Source: Pisolithus tinctorius
Taxonomy: Eukaryota; Basidiomycota; Agaricomycetes; Boletales; Pisolithaceae
Assembly: GCA_024663395.1 (NCBI GenBank)
Contig: JANFAH010000009.1
Coordinates: forward strand, 1,736,001 to 1,800,000
Length of the DNA stretch: 64,000 bases
Direction of reading: 5' to 3'
Both the position numbers and the translations under genes were made by a program. Of this stretch, positions 1 through 10,016 are shown in pieces. Position 1 is the first letter of the stretch. Each line of letters opens with the position of its first letter. The notes under the pieces were generated by a model. That model had not been told where the DNA came from. It did not search any database and saw nothing but the letters and a program-made list of their open reading frames with translations.

Positions 1-2650
1 GTAAGTCGGTCATCATCCGCTTCCCGACCTTTGAAAGTTTTGGGGTCTTCCCAGCACGCGGAGGCGGTTCTCCTCCAGAAGCTGATACAGCTGCTCTCTC
101 TATGACACGCCATTGAGCCAGCATATCCCGGCCAAAGATCAGTGCATCCCGCATCCAGACAGTCATGTCCGGTATCTCGAAGTATGCCGCCCATAGTGGT
201 GTCCGTTTGAAGATGACGGTAATGGACTGGGTCATGAGCGTCCATAATCGTGGGAGCTGAGCTGCCGGGCCCTGTGGATCGTCGGAACGCAGATATTTGC
301 TGGATAGCAGAAGGCCATCCGGACTAGAGCAAAGAACATCGACCACATCAGTGAGACATTGTACGAGAGACTTCGACAAGCTGCAAGCTTCAGTGACGAG
401 GGGTGCATAGCGGGTGAATTCCTCCAAGAAACCCAGAATACCAGCGAACGACGGGTCCGTGAGATTGGATAGGAGAGCGCGAAAACAATCGAGACGAGCA
501 TCCGCGTCGAAAGCTTGCCCAACCAAAACCTTGGCGGCCGTTTGCAGGTCATCGATGGGGGAGAACATCAGTGTCATGACATCCTTCGCCACACCCTCCC
601 TCTGAAAGAGGTCACGGATAAACTTTTGTTGGTTGTAGTTGGCGAACTTTGAGATGGCATCAACGAAGCCCTCCCGGGTGACAGATAGTGACCGGTTGAT
701 AGCGTCGAATGCGAGTAGGGCATCTGGTTTGGATAACACCCGCTTATACGCCAGCTTGTTCAAGACATCCAGATGTGAGAACTGGGCGACTACCCCTAGG
801 ATCACGGCAGCACCGTCAGAATCGTTGATCTGTAACGATTCGTATGTCTTTCGCCACAACTGCTCCCGGACTGAGCACACCGGGAATTCGAGTGCCAAGC
901 CTGCAAGGTATTCGCACGATCGTAAGACTGCGTCAATCATCTCCCGCACGTCTCCGGTAAGGCTCGTAACGATAAGTTCACGAGCGACGACTCGGGCAGA
1001 CTTCCACTTTTCGTCCGCGTACTGACGACCAAATGCAACCGCCACGAATGTGTCGGAGTGGATGTCCAAAACGCCGGATATAGCACCCCGATGACGAGTC
1101 CACTCGTCAGTTTGTGCCTTACGTAGGAAGCTTGCGAGTAACTGAGGAAAGGTAAGCATCCGCGTCGAGACATGAGATGCGTAAGCTCACCCGCGCAGTC
1201 ATGAACATTACTGTCGGTCGCCCCTCCCTGAACCTCTCGTGCTGCAGTTCTTCGCAGAGTAAATCGGCGACCTTGGCAAGCACGTCACCGAAGGCAGGAG
1301 TGTCGTGGAGTGAGATGAGGTACTCTCCGAACCACGAGAGGAACCATGGTTTCTCTTCAGAGGGCTCTATACCTTCCACAAGCTTCGTAAAAGATGGATT
1401 GTCTTTGATGGCATCAAACACGACTTGGGGATACTCAGGACCTTCCCCTTTCCACAACTGAAAACGAAGGCGCTTCAGTAGAAATAGAAGACACCGCAAT
1501 ACATCCATGAATTCTGATTGGATACATTACACTGCCTGAAGGTGTAGACAAAATCAAATACTTACGAGGGCCTACGTCGTGTAAGTGTCCGATCACCATC
1601 CGCCGGCAGTCAACGCCACCGTAAGATTTGAGTAGAATACGGTTCGGTAGCAACCGAAGAACCTGAGAGTATCCTATCCAAAGCTCACGGGGATCTGAGA
1701 CAACCGTAATAGACCGAAGAACTTCTGGCACAGTCTCCATTGTGAGTACAGTAAACGCAGTAGAATCAGAGGTAGAAGCGTCTCCTCTTGTTTTTGTTAG
1801 GAGGTTGAGAATGGCTTGCAAAGCTACTTCATGACCAGTAACGAAACGTGCCTCCGGCATTGGGATCTCGGTACAAGAGGAGATGAATGACCTCGCCCAC
1901 TGTCGCACCTCCTGAGACTCGTCAAAGAGAAGGATAAGAAGCCCGGGAGGGGGGACATCCTTTGGCCATGACGAGGTAGAAGGACGACAACGTATCACGT
2001 TCATAACCGTCGGGTCACGTAGAACGCGCAAATTTGAGATCATGTGGTACAGAACACCAGGTGGCAGTTTGCGCAAGGTATTAGGATTAACGTTGGCGCT
2101 GTTGATACCAGCGTTAGTCAGTGCGCCCTTGACGAGACTTAGTTCCCATTCGTCAAAGTTGCTATAGAATCCTTTCACTACTTGATCAGAGAAGGCACCG
2201 AAATATCTGTGTGTAAACCATCAGCGATATATAGGCACAAGAGGAACGCGAAGACGCCTGCGTGCAAGACAATTACGATTGACTGCCCGCAGGAAACACA
2301 GAAGACACGTTTACTCACGTTGAACGCGAGCTAACCTTGACCTCCCCGAGAGCCTTAACACACTCGCTACATCCTGCCAAACAGCTCCTCAGCCTAGCTT
2401 TCCATTTTTCCACCTGGGGGCTGTCATAGGCAAACAATCTCAGCAGAAAAGCAGCGGCATCCACAGTAAGGGGGTCTGCGCGGCTGCAGAACCAGTGATA
2501 ACATTTATCTGAGCTGTTGGATGGGACTGTCATTAAATACGTGTAGACAGGTGCTAGCACCTCGTCGGTTGCTTCTGAGGTGCTGAGAGGGGTATCGCGG
2601 ACGCTGGCGAGTATGCCATTGATTTTGTTGACATCGTCCCCAGAAGTCAT
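1..2650 (-). CDS. SEN1: SEN1-type RNA/DNA helicase, N-terminal half (partial)
   Basis: N-terminal part of the Sen1/senataxin helicase, which terminates non-coding RNA transcription and resolves R-loops in the nucleus. The helicase core lies beyond the left edge. Exons read 2650-2319, 2206-1566, 1513-1191 and 1141-1, all in phase. The product starts MTSGDDVNK and has the Sen1_N hallmarks CYHWFCSR, TYFGAFSDQVV, FDEWEL, LLFDESQEVRQWARSF, WFLSWFGEYL and TPLWAAYFEI. Exon 4 stays open to base 1, so the gene is cut only by the window. It starts 217 bp from the divergent translin gene. I am confident of the family; splice sites are inferred. Confidence 0.9.
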
Positions 2651-2867
2651 GAAAGAATGCGTCTAGATGATAGCAAATTCACAGTCGAGGAATGGGAAAT
2701 CTAACACGTCTATGGAACGTGAAGTGACGATAAGAAAAGTAACGGGACGTGGGTCGGTGATCGTTGTTGCACCCAAAGAGTCGAAGGCGAGTGAATTGAA
2801 TGGGCTGGCTGACATAAATGGAACTTGACTCACTCCGTAAACCGGTACAGTCTTATCATAATAGTTC

Positions 2868-3865
2868 ATGGACTCACACTGGGACCACGTCAACAGTCTC
2901 CTCGAACAGGATGGCGAGCTCAGAGAGGTGAAGCTTTCCCAGGTTAGAAATTCAGCCGACCTGATCTCGCCGACCAGAAAATCAGAGAAGAAGTAGCGGA
3001 TCTGGACAAGAAGGCCCGCGATATGGCTGGGATCCTCGATAAAATCCATTCTACTCCATCTAACTCGAGTCAGTCCATTCTGTACCTGTCTTGGTAATGG
3101 TATCTTAAGTCTTTTGAGTTAACCCGTTACTCGATGCCGTGCGCCCAATCTTGCATAGTTGCCACGAGCCATTTGCTGCTCTTGCTGCCATAGTCCCTCC
3201 CAATCAGTTCTGGCGCTGGAAAGATATGTGGTCGCATTCACTCAGAACAGTGGTCTACGCTGCAGCTCTCGTGGAGTATCTCGCGAATAGATCTCTGATT
3301 TCACTTGAGCAAACTAGCGAAACACTTGGAAGTGAGCTTTCAACTTCCACGGGTCATCAACCATTTGGATGTTACCCCGCTTTCTAGTAAAGGAAGAGTG
3401 GAAGGATAGATTTTGTATAGCAGTCGAGGACTATCTCCATGGGCTGATTACTATGGTCAATGAATTGGTGAGGTCCTGGCTCGGGAGTTGTCGGTCGGTC
3501 GCTACTCTGGGCTTACCAGCCCCTGTTGTCCTAGTCACGGTTGGCAGTCAACTCAGTGACTCTAGGGGATTATGAAGCACCCATCCAAATTTCATTCTTT
3601 GCCAAAAACCTGTTCGCCGGATTCACCAAGGTGAGATGCCCGCCTTGAAATATTCCATGAAATTTGTCAACTATTTTGTTGACCCAGCTGAACTTGAAAA
3701 ACGACATGCTACGTCGGCGTTTCGATAGCTTGAAGTATGACTTGAAAAAGATAGAGGAGGGTCAGTTATTGTTCATTCATCGTTGCGCTTCTGAACTCTG
3801 ATTCACGCCGGACTCTAGTGGTTTACGATGTAAAGCTGCGGAAGCTAACTACACCGAGGACATGA
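2868..3865 (+). CDS. TSN: Translin
   Basis: Translin, the nucleic-acid-binding subunit that forms the C3PO RNase complex with TRAX. Seven exons: 2868-2927, 2978-3081, 3159-3331, 3388-3467, 3535-3630, 3688-3760, 3819-3865, giving 210 aa. Signature pieces sit in the expected order: LLEQDGELRE at the N-terminus, PPNQFWRWKDMWSHSLRT, the EDYLHGLI segment, NELSRLAVNSVTLGDYE, LNLKNDMLRRRFDSLKYD, and the C-terminal VVYDVKLRK. These motifs appear only after introns of about 50-80 bp are removed. An antisense reading frame at 2663-3049 is a shadow. The protein is slightly shorter than the animal one at the C-terminus. Confidence 0.92.
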
Positions 3866-5435
3866 GGTCGCTGTAACTGAACACAAGGATCTACTTTTTA
3901 CTTGTACTGCTTCATACGCTGTAGATTAGAACTTGGTTGTATTTGTCAACATTGCTATTCGGAGACAATGTAACGGCTGCCTCGTTTAGGTCACGACGCC
4001 ATAAACTGTCGTCCAGTGGATTGCATGATCACTGATCGTGCTGTATTGGAGCCACACTTGCTGTTACTAGAGGATAGGGCCGTCGGGGACGGCAGGCACC
4101 TTGTTTACGGACACGTCATCGAATCCCATAATTTACGGCTAGCAATCAATATCTGTACCAGTCTAACATTTCCATTGCAGTGCTGTCAGAGCTCTCGCCC
4201 CTTTCACGCCGCATCGGCGTTGCCACCCATGCTCTAAATGCACCCTGTCTGCTCACCCCACGACTCCATCCCCCTGTTATATGCAAACGAATCAACGACA
4301 ACGTGATATTAATCTTTGGAGGCTTTGGTGGCCAACCTCTAGGTTTCCTCACTTCCGATGAAGCGCCGATCGGCGAGAAGATCCCTTCAGATAATGAGTG
4401 CACGCACAGCAACATCAGTATCGGGAACTCACATGTCGTTGTTGAACACGAATGAATAGCCATCCAGATAGGCAGGATATGTGCCGCATACGTACCCACC
4501 CAGTAACCACATGACATTGATGACCCCCAAGCACCTGAGGATGTCAGCGGGCTTCACGACATCGTGACAGAGATCAGACATTTGAAGCCATAAACAGCTG
4601 CCGTCGGTCAAATTGCGGGGCATACACCTGCAACTGTAAGGCAAATGATGATACTCTTCACAGCTGCCAAACTCGAAACCACATGTGGCGTATTTCTGCA
4701 GGGCCGCCATGGTTTTGATGATGCGGATCAAACAATCCGAGCAGCAGGAAAGCGAAGACCATCCCCCTGGACCATTCAGACTTGGCTCGTGCGAGGATGA
4801 GTACCTGAGACTGCCGTCAGAGAAAGACATACGCGTGCGAGTCGCGGCTTTCATCCAGGCGACGGGGAACGCCGCGTTACGACAGGGTGTATGTGTGGTA
4901 TTTCGATGAAAAGATATTCACTCAACATCCGAGCGAATATCTGCGACAGGAGGACCAAAGGCTTGCAGCTCTCAATCATAAGACGATGTTAGACTGAGAA
5001 AGAGCCAAAGAGACGTAGATTGCACTTGCGCCAAACTAGAGTACAAAGATACATGCCTTCAAATCACTGCCACCATCGATTGGTGTTCGTCCGCGTGTAA
5101 ACCCTTGGGCTTGGAGTTTGAACAAATGAACGGGGACGGTCTAACCGTACATGGGCACATGCCATCGATTCGCTGCCACCATTGATTGATCTCCGTCCGC
5201 GAGTTAACCACCTTTTCATTTGAGCTCGTTACAATCGTACATAAATGCAAGTACACAAATGCGTGCCCACAAATCTTCGCCCGCGTGATTTGAATCGGAC
5301 TTCGTAAAGAGGAATGTTCGCGGATGTCGAAAAATGAGCGACGAATTTCGAGGTGCAGTGACCTTGTAAACAAGGTGATTAGTAGGTTCTGTCGCTGTCA
5401 CTAACTTCGATAGTAGGTGTTAGAAACATATTACG
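3866..5435. other. Intergenic region without recognised gene; short degenerate repeats
   Basis: Between translin and SGF29. Reading frames here are short. A minus-strand frame at 4429-4854 has one hydrophobic stretch (about 20 residues near MWLLGGYVCGTYPAYL) but no family I recognise; it may be a membrane-protein relic. A roughly 50-bp element occurs twice at 5052-5103 and 5158-5209. No RNA gene was seen. Confidence 0.5.
5052..5209. repeat. Imperfect direct repeat, two about 50-bp copies
   Basis: Copies at 5052-5103 and 5158-5209 share catgcc, ctgccacca(t/t)cgattg and gtccgcg blocks with about a dozen differences, spaced about 106 bp. They lie upstream of SGF29. Function unknown. Confidence 0.6.
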
Positions 5436-6753
5436 ATGGACAGAAGGCGAGGGTCAACACGACCTGCATCTTCAGAAGGTCGGTTCTCAGACATTCGATT
5501 CCCTCTGCCCCCTATTGATAGCGTATGTATAATTGAATTGTCACGGTACAGAGTTAGACTGTTGGTCTCGCGCGAGGGAATCACTTGCTGCGCTGTCCAG
5601 CAACTATGCCAGCCCAGATACCGTTGGGACCATTAGGCGCGTCAACGGGCTAATGGCCATGTGGCCAACGGATGAGAGCTATGAGAATACCAAGACGAAT
5701 TATAAAAAATTGTCCTCCGCACTCAAAGACGTCCGTAGAGACGCAGAAGAGGAGGCCAGGCGAGTAATAAACCCTCCCCTTTTCGGCCCTGAATCTCCTA
5801 ATAACTTCTCAGGGCACTCGAGGCCGCAATAGAACAAGTAGGAATCCTCATAGCGCTTCGGAAAGCATCAGAGTCCTACCCACAAGGTTCTTCGCAGCAC
5901 TCCTGGGAGTCGATGTCGCATTCGCTGACTCATGAAACAGAGAAACGGAATAAGCGCCCTAGACCCCCGTCACCTTCACCAACCTCTATGGTTGCATCCG
6001 CTGCCGGTCCGCGTGCCACGCAGGTTGCACGAGGCTCGGCCGGACCTACACCAGCGATACCATTTTCACGCGAACCGAAGGCCCGTAGGGAGGCTTTGGC
6101 GAAGCAACTACCTCTGCAAGAAGGTCGTAAGGTGGCTTTCCGTCCGCCCATAGGGAAGACTGCGGATGGCAGCAACGCAGATAGCGATGAGAATACATGG
6201 ATACTGGCTGTTATCACCAAGTGTATTAACCAAGACAAGAATCGGTACGCAAAACTTGTCAGCACGTAGATACATGTTTCGCTCAGTGTTCCGCAAGTTA
6301 CGAAGTCCAGGACGTGGAACCCCAAGAAGATGGACAGCCTGGCCAGTGAGAAGCATTTATTCCCTTGCCTACCATGACTCACTACAGAAACGAAGGTGTT
6401 ATAATACGACGCTCCGGGCGATCATGCCGCTTCCAGACCCTCATGCTCCGCCAAACAGCGCAGCACATCCAAACGCTTATCAAGAATTCCCAGCAGGTTC
6501 AACGGTGATGGCTCTCTATCCAGACACGAGCTGCTTTTACCGTGCCGAAGTAGTAATGGCTCCCAGTGACCTTCACCCGCCTGGTCGTGTGAGTTTTCTT
6601 TGCGGAGAGATGCCTCCGAATCTCACGGGATTGGTATGCTAGGGTGTTTCATCCAAACAGAATATATCCATGTACAAGCTCAAGTTCGAGGATGACGACG
6701 ATCAGGAACATTCTGTATTAGCACAGTTCGTCGTCGAATGGCCTGGTTCATAG
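5436..6753 (+). CDS. SGF29: SAGA-associated factor SGF29 (tandem Tudor)
   Basis: Histone-H3K4me-reading subunit of the SAGA/ADA acetyltransferase complexes. Exons 5436-5478, 5552-5759, 5813-6244, 6298-6345, 6396-6588, 6661-6753; 338 aa. The N-terminal helical part reads WSRARESLAALSSNY, then a basic proline-rich linker, then the SGF29 double Tudor region: GRKVAFRPP, YEVQDVEPQEDGQPGQ, LRAIMPLPDP, VMALYPDTSCFYRAEVV and the closing YKLKFEDDDDQE...VVEWP. The second intron (5760-5812) needs a GC donor to keep frame. Aromatic cage residues of the methyl-lysine pocket fall in the YPDT and FEDD segments, as in the family. Confidence 0.94.
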
Positions 6754-6841
6754 TTATATCTTGTTTTTAGGGTAGCTTTTACTTCACGGGAGGAATTGAA
6801 TATTCTGCACCAGTGTAGAGGACCCCAGGCACTCCTAGCAT

Positions 6842-6856
6842 CTTCCAGAACTTGCG
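6842..6856 (+). promoter_or_regulatory. Candidate heat-shock element upstream of HSP20
   Basis: Three contiguous 5-bp units, cTTCc aGAAc tTGCg; the first two are perfect nTTCn/nGAAn units and the third is off by two bases. It lies about 210 bp upstream of the HSP20 start codon. A TATA-like ataaaag follows near 6985. Confidence 0.45.
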
Positions 6857-7063
6857 AACGTCATAGGTTACAGTTGTTTTCCCAAACGGCGCAAAGCTTG
6901 CGTAGTACGCCGGCAAGATTTGGAAAGTAAGCTTGCTGTTTTCCCGTCCTTTCGCGTGGTTTCGGTCACCGTAATCCCCGTGGCATAAAAGGGAAATGAG
7001 GAATCGTCACTGTTGTGGTTTCTTGTCCAGTCGCCCTTAGCACTCGAAAAGCGCACCATCGCA

Positions 7064-7677
7064 ATGTCCATTGCCAGACAACTTCTCCGTGAATTCAGGC
7101 CTCTCATGCAGATGTTTGAGGAGCCGTTCGGGAGGTCTGCCGTTGGTTACGGCTTCCCTCATCACCACTCTCTCTTTTCGGACCCTTTCTTCGGATCAGT
7201 AAATGCCCTTCGTCCAGCGGTGGATGTATCTGAGGAGGGGGACAAGTATGTCGTGGAAGCAGACCTGCCAGGTGTGAAGAAAGAAAACGTGGAGATTATT
7301 GTGGGTGACGGAGGTCGGAGCATCACTATCCAAGGGAAGACTGCGGCCAGCCGGCGTAATGCACCCGAACCCCAATCCCAGGAGGTCGACAACGATACAG
7401 CGGCCAGCGAAGGTGCGTCGGTCGTATCTGAGTACCTACTCTCGCAGCTAATCTCGTAGTCGTCACAGGAACAGGGGCCGTTACCACCACTGACCAGAGC
7501 CAGAATCAACTGACTACTGAGCGTTTGTGGTCTGGAAGCTCGGTCTTTACGAGGACCGTCTGGCTTCCCCGACCTGTTGACCGCTCTAAAGTGAAGGCTA
7601 AGTTGGAAGATGGTATTCTGACGCTGCAGGCTGCGAAGGCGGAAGATCAGGAGACTGTAAAGGTACCAGTGGAGTAG
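7064..7677 (+). CDS. Small heat shock protein, HSP20/alpha-crystallin family
   Basis: ATP-independent holdase of the HSP20 family, probably cytosolic. Exons 7064-7412 and 7460-7677 (47-bp intron); 188 aa. After a variable N-terminus (FEEPFGR) the alpha-crystallin domain starts at LRPAVDVSEEGDKYVVEADL and PGVKKENVEI, has a roughly 40-residue low-complexity insertion, then the second half LWSGSSVFTRTVWLPRPVD and the conserved AKLEDGILTL motif (A-x-x-x-n-G-v-L). The start at 7064 is preferred over an in-frame upstream codon because MSIARQLLREF is typical and TATA spacing fits. A candidate heat-shock element lies upstream. Confidence 0.93.
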
Positions 7678-8302
7678 AGAAGAAACCGATTATTGTATCG
7701 TTGGCTTCTGTACGTTGAGGACGTCCGAATTCTCTACTCAGTCATATGTAGCACTGTTTAAAATCATGTATTAGCACGAAATTGTATACGTTACAGTCAT
7801 TGCATGGTATCTGGTCGGAGGATGGCGAACGGCAGCAATTCACTAGTATGAACACTCGACAAGACAGGTTTCTTCTCGACTATGACAATTGACTCGTCGC
7901 AGATGATGTTCCCCTCGAGCGCGTGAACGAAGTGGGTGGAAAGAGTGGAGTTGTTCCGGGATGTACGTGGGTCGGGTGGCATAGCACTGGGCCAGCGGGT
8001 GGCTAACGTATGTACGCGTCCAGAGACGGGTCTGGGCTCCCCACAAGGAATATCCTGCGCCCGTCGGAATAGCTGTGGTTGGGGTGGCGGGGTTGCCAGT
8101 TGGGACTTGGAACTTGGGACTTGAGGGGGAGAGTAGCACTAGCAGCCTCGTTCGCGTCGCTACCCTGCAGGCTGCAACCCAAAATCAACCGCTGCCAACA
8201 AACCTGTCAGTCTTCTTCCCATCTCATCCCCCATCGTGGCCAGGGAATCCGAAGAACAACAACAAGACCCCCGTGCTCGGCCATAACAATCGTCACAAAC
8301 TC
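7678..8302. other. Intergenic/5' region, no gene seen
   Basis: Spans the HSP20 3' end and the likely promoter and 5'UTR of the histone-fold gene. C/T-rich tracts occur at 8215-8250. Open frames here are short and overlap on both strands without family likeness. Confidence 0.5.
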
Positions 8303-9639
8303 ATGGCTGCCTATTACGCCGATTCGTCCATCTTGGCACATACAGCATCCCTCCAACCCTACGGGCGTTTCAGTGACCCCAACGAACCAAACACAAGCAT
8401 GAGTGTATACGATCTACCAACAGACTCCGAGGGCGACGTCGAGATAGACGAACTAGTATCAGACACGGAAGACGACGAACAGCTGGCGAGCGCGTCTGCG
8501 GCCGGGCAAAAAAAAGGAGGAAGAAAGTTGGGAGAGCGGGCACCCGGAACGACCCTACTTCCTGCCTCCAGAGTCGAGAATATGATTCATGCTGATGGTG
8601 CGTCCACACAAAGATGCGTTTAGCTGCCTCGTCATACGTTGATACATTCATACTTTTAAAGGCGTCACCGGTAACCTTTCCATGTCCAAGGAAGCCGTGT
8701 TCATGCTATCAATCGCGACGGTGAGTCTTGACCACGCTTGAGATGTTCGAACAGGACCTCAGATGCACTCGTCGTTTGCAGGAAGAGTTCATAAAGCGCA
8801 TGGTACAGGCCGGTCACCGGTCGGCGGCAGCCGTGCGGAGAAACACTGTACATTACACAGACATGGGTATGCTTGGACATTTTAATCTGTGCTTAGTTGC
8901 TCACTCCTTTTTCCCAGCAGCGTCAACGGAACAATACCAGGAATTCATGTTCCTGCAAGGTATGATGCCCCTGCCGCCAAGTTTCTTGCGCTGACCGCGT
9001 TTTTGCTCAGATACAATACCCGAACCCATAAGCCTTTCAAAGGCGCTAGAAAGACGCGAAGCCAAGCTAAGAGAGGATCTTGCAGCCAATCCTGCCGTGT
9101 CCTCCTGTATTCAAGGACAGTCGATATCGTCAGCCCCTATCCCTTCCGGTCAGCACGCCAATGGGAAGGCGAAAAAGAAAAGTCGCGCTCCACAGGAAAA
9201 GGAGAAGTCTGCGCGTAGCAGTCCAAGTGCACACCACGGAGGGTATAACGAAGAAGTGGAAATGGAGGTAGATGACCGGGAGGTCAACCACGTTCCTCCC
9301 TCAAGAAGTTCAAGTGGCAGAGTCATAAAGGCATCCCGAGTAGTGCGAGAAGGCATGCAGGAAAGTTCGAGCGGGAGTGTAGTCAATGGCTCCGCCCACC
9401 ACCAATTGGAGCCAGTAGAATCTTCGTCTGGATCGGCTTCACCACCGGGGGCGACGTCGGCTCAACGACCGACATACGACTATCAGCAACCGCTCCCCCC
9501 CAGTTGGCCTGGCCAGTATACTGGTCCAGCCAGCGGGTTTCTTCAGGATCCGTCTCACGCGTGGGCGTACGTCAAGCAAAATCCGGGCCGCACAATATAC
9601 TCGCAACAGTCGCGGCACGAAAATTCCACATACCGTTAG
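8303..9639 (+). CDS. Histone-fold (CBF/NF-Y type) protein, Dpb3/CHRAC-like
   Basis: Nuclear DNA-binding histone-fold protein of the CBFD_NFYB_HMF class, most like the Dpb3/POLE4/CHRAC subunits that pair with a second histone-fold partner. Exons 8303-8597, 8662-8720, 8782-8866, 8918-8959, 9011-9639; 369 aa. An acidic N-terminus (DEVEID-like, DTEDDEQ) precedes the fold at about residues 90-150: LLPASRVENMIHADG, LSMSKEAVFMLSIATEEFIK, AAVRRNTVHYTDM. A long low-complexity tail follows, rich in Ser, Pro and basic patches (KAKKKSR). Family members are often only 100-200 aa, so the tail is unusual. I do not assign a complex. Confidence 0.82.
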
Positions 9640-10016
9640 TACGTGGCCCTTCCGACTTTGTAAGGACTTCCGCATGTACCACGGTCATTTGAGGACCGAC
9701 GTTCTTGTCTACTACCCACTTCACACATTTATCGCCTACATTAGTTTCGCAGAGATTATAGGGCAGTGTATGTACGCGTACATCACCATGCTGCCGATAA
9801 TGCGAGGTTCGTTTAACCTTGCGCTGGTTTCCCGCTTACCAGTTACCGTTCAAAAGAAAGAAGTAGGGTGTCCCTAGTAAACTTGTATAATTCAGGTGAA
9901 GTACTTGTAAGGTCAAGGCAAGTGCTCACCTTATCAAGCTGAGCCCCTAACGCTATCAGGCGCGGGAGCTCCTTGCTGCTGTGCCACGTATCTCGAATCG
10001 TCTACGAATTCTGGAG
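9640..10016. other. Intergenic, no gene seen
   Basis: 377 bp between the histone-fold gene and the oxygenase. In the oxygenase frame an upstream GTG at 9981 precedes the preferred ATG at 10017. No other structure noted. Confidence 0.5.

Noticed and set aside
2663..3049. 128-codon minus-strand frame upstream of SEN1
   Set aside because: It is antisense to translin exons 1-2, and the plus strand gives a clean family match once introns are removed.
4429..4854. Minus-strand frame with a hydrophobic stretch, considered as an RTA1-like membrane protein
   Set aside because: Only one possible helix, no RTA1 motifs, and downstream exons could not be joined in phase.
5930..6382. 150-codon minus-strand frame
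   Set aside because: Shadow of SGF29 exon 3; codons mirror the Pro/Ser/Arg-rich linker.
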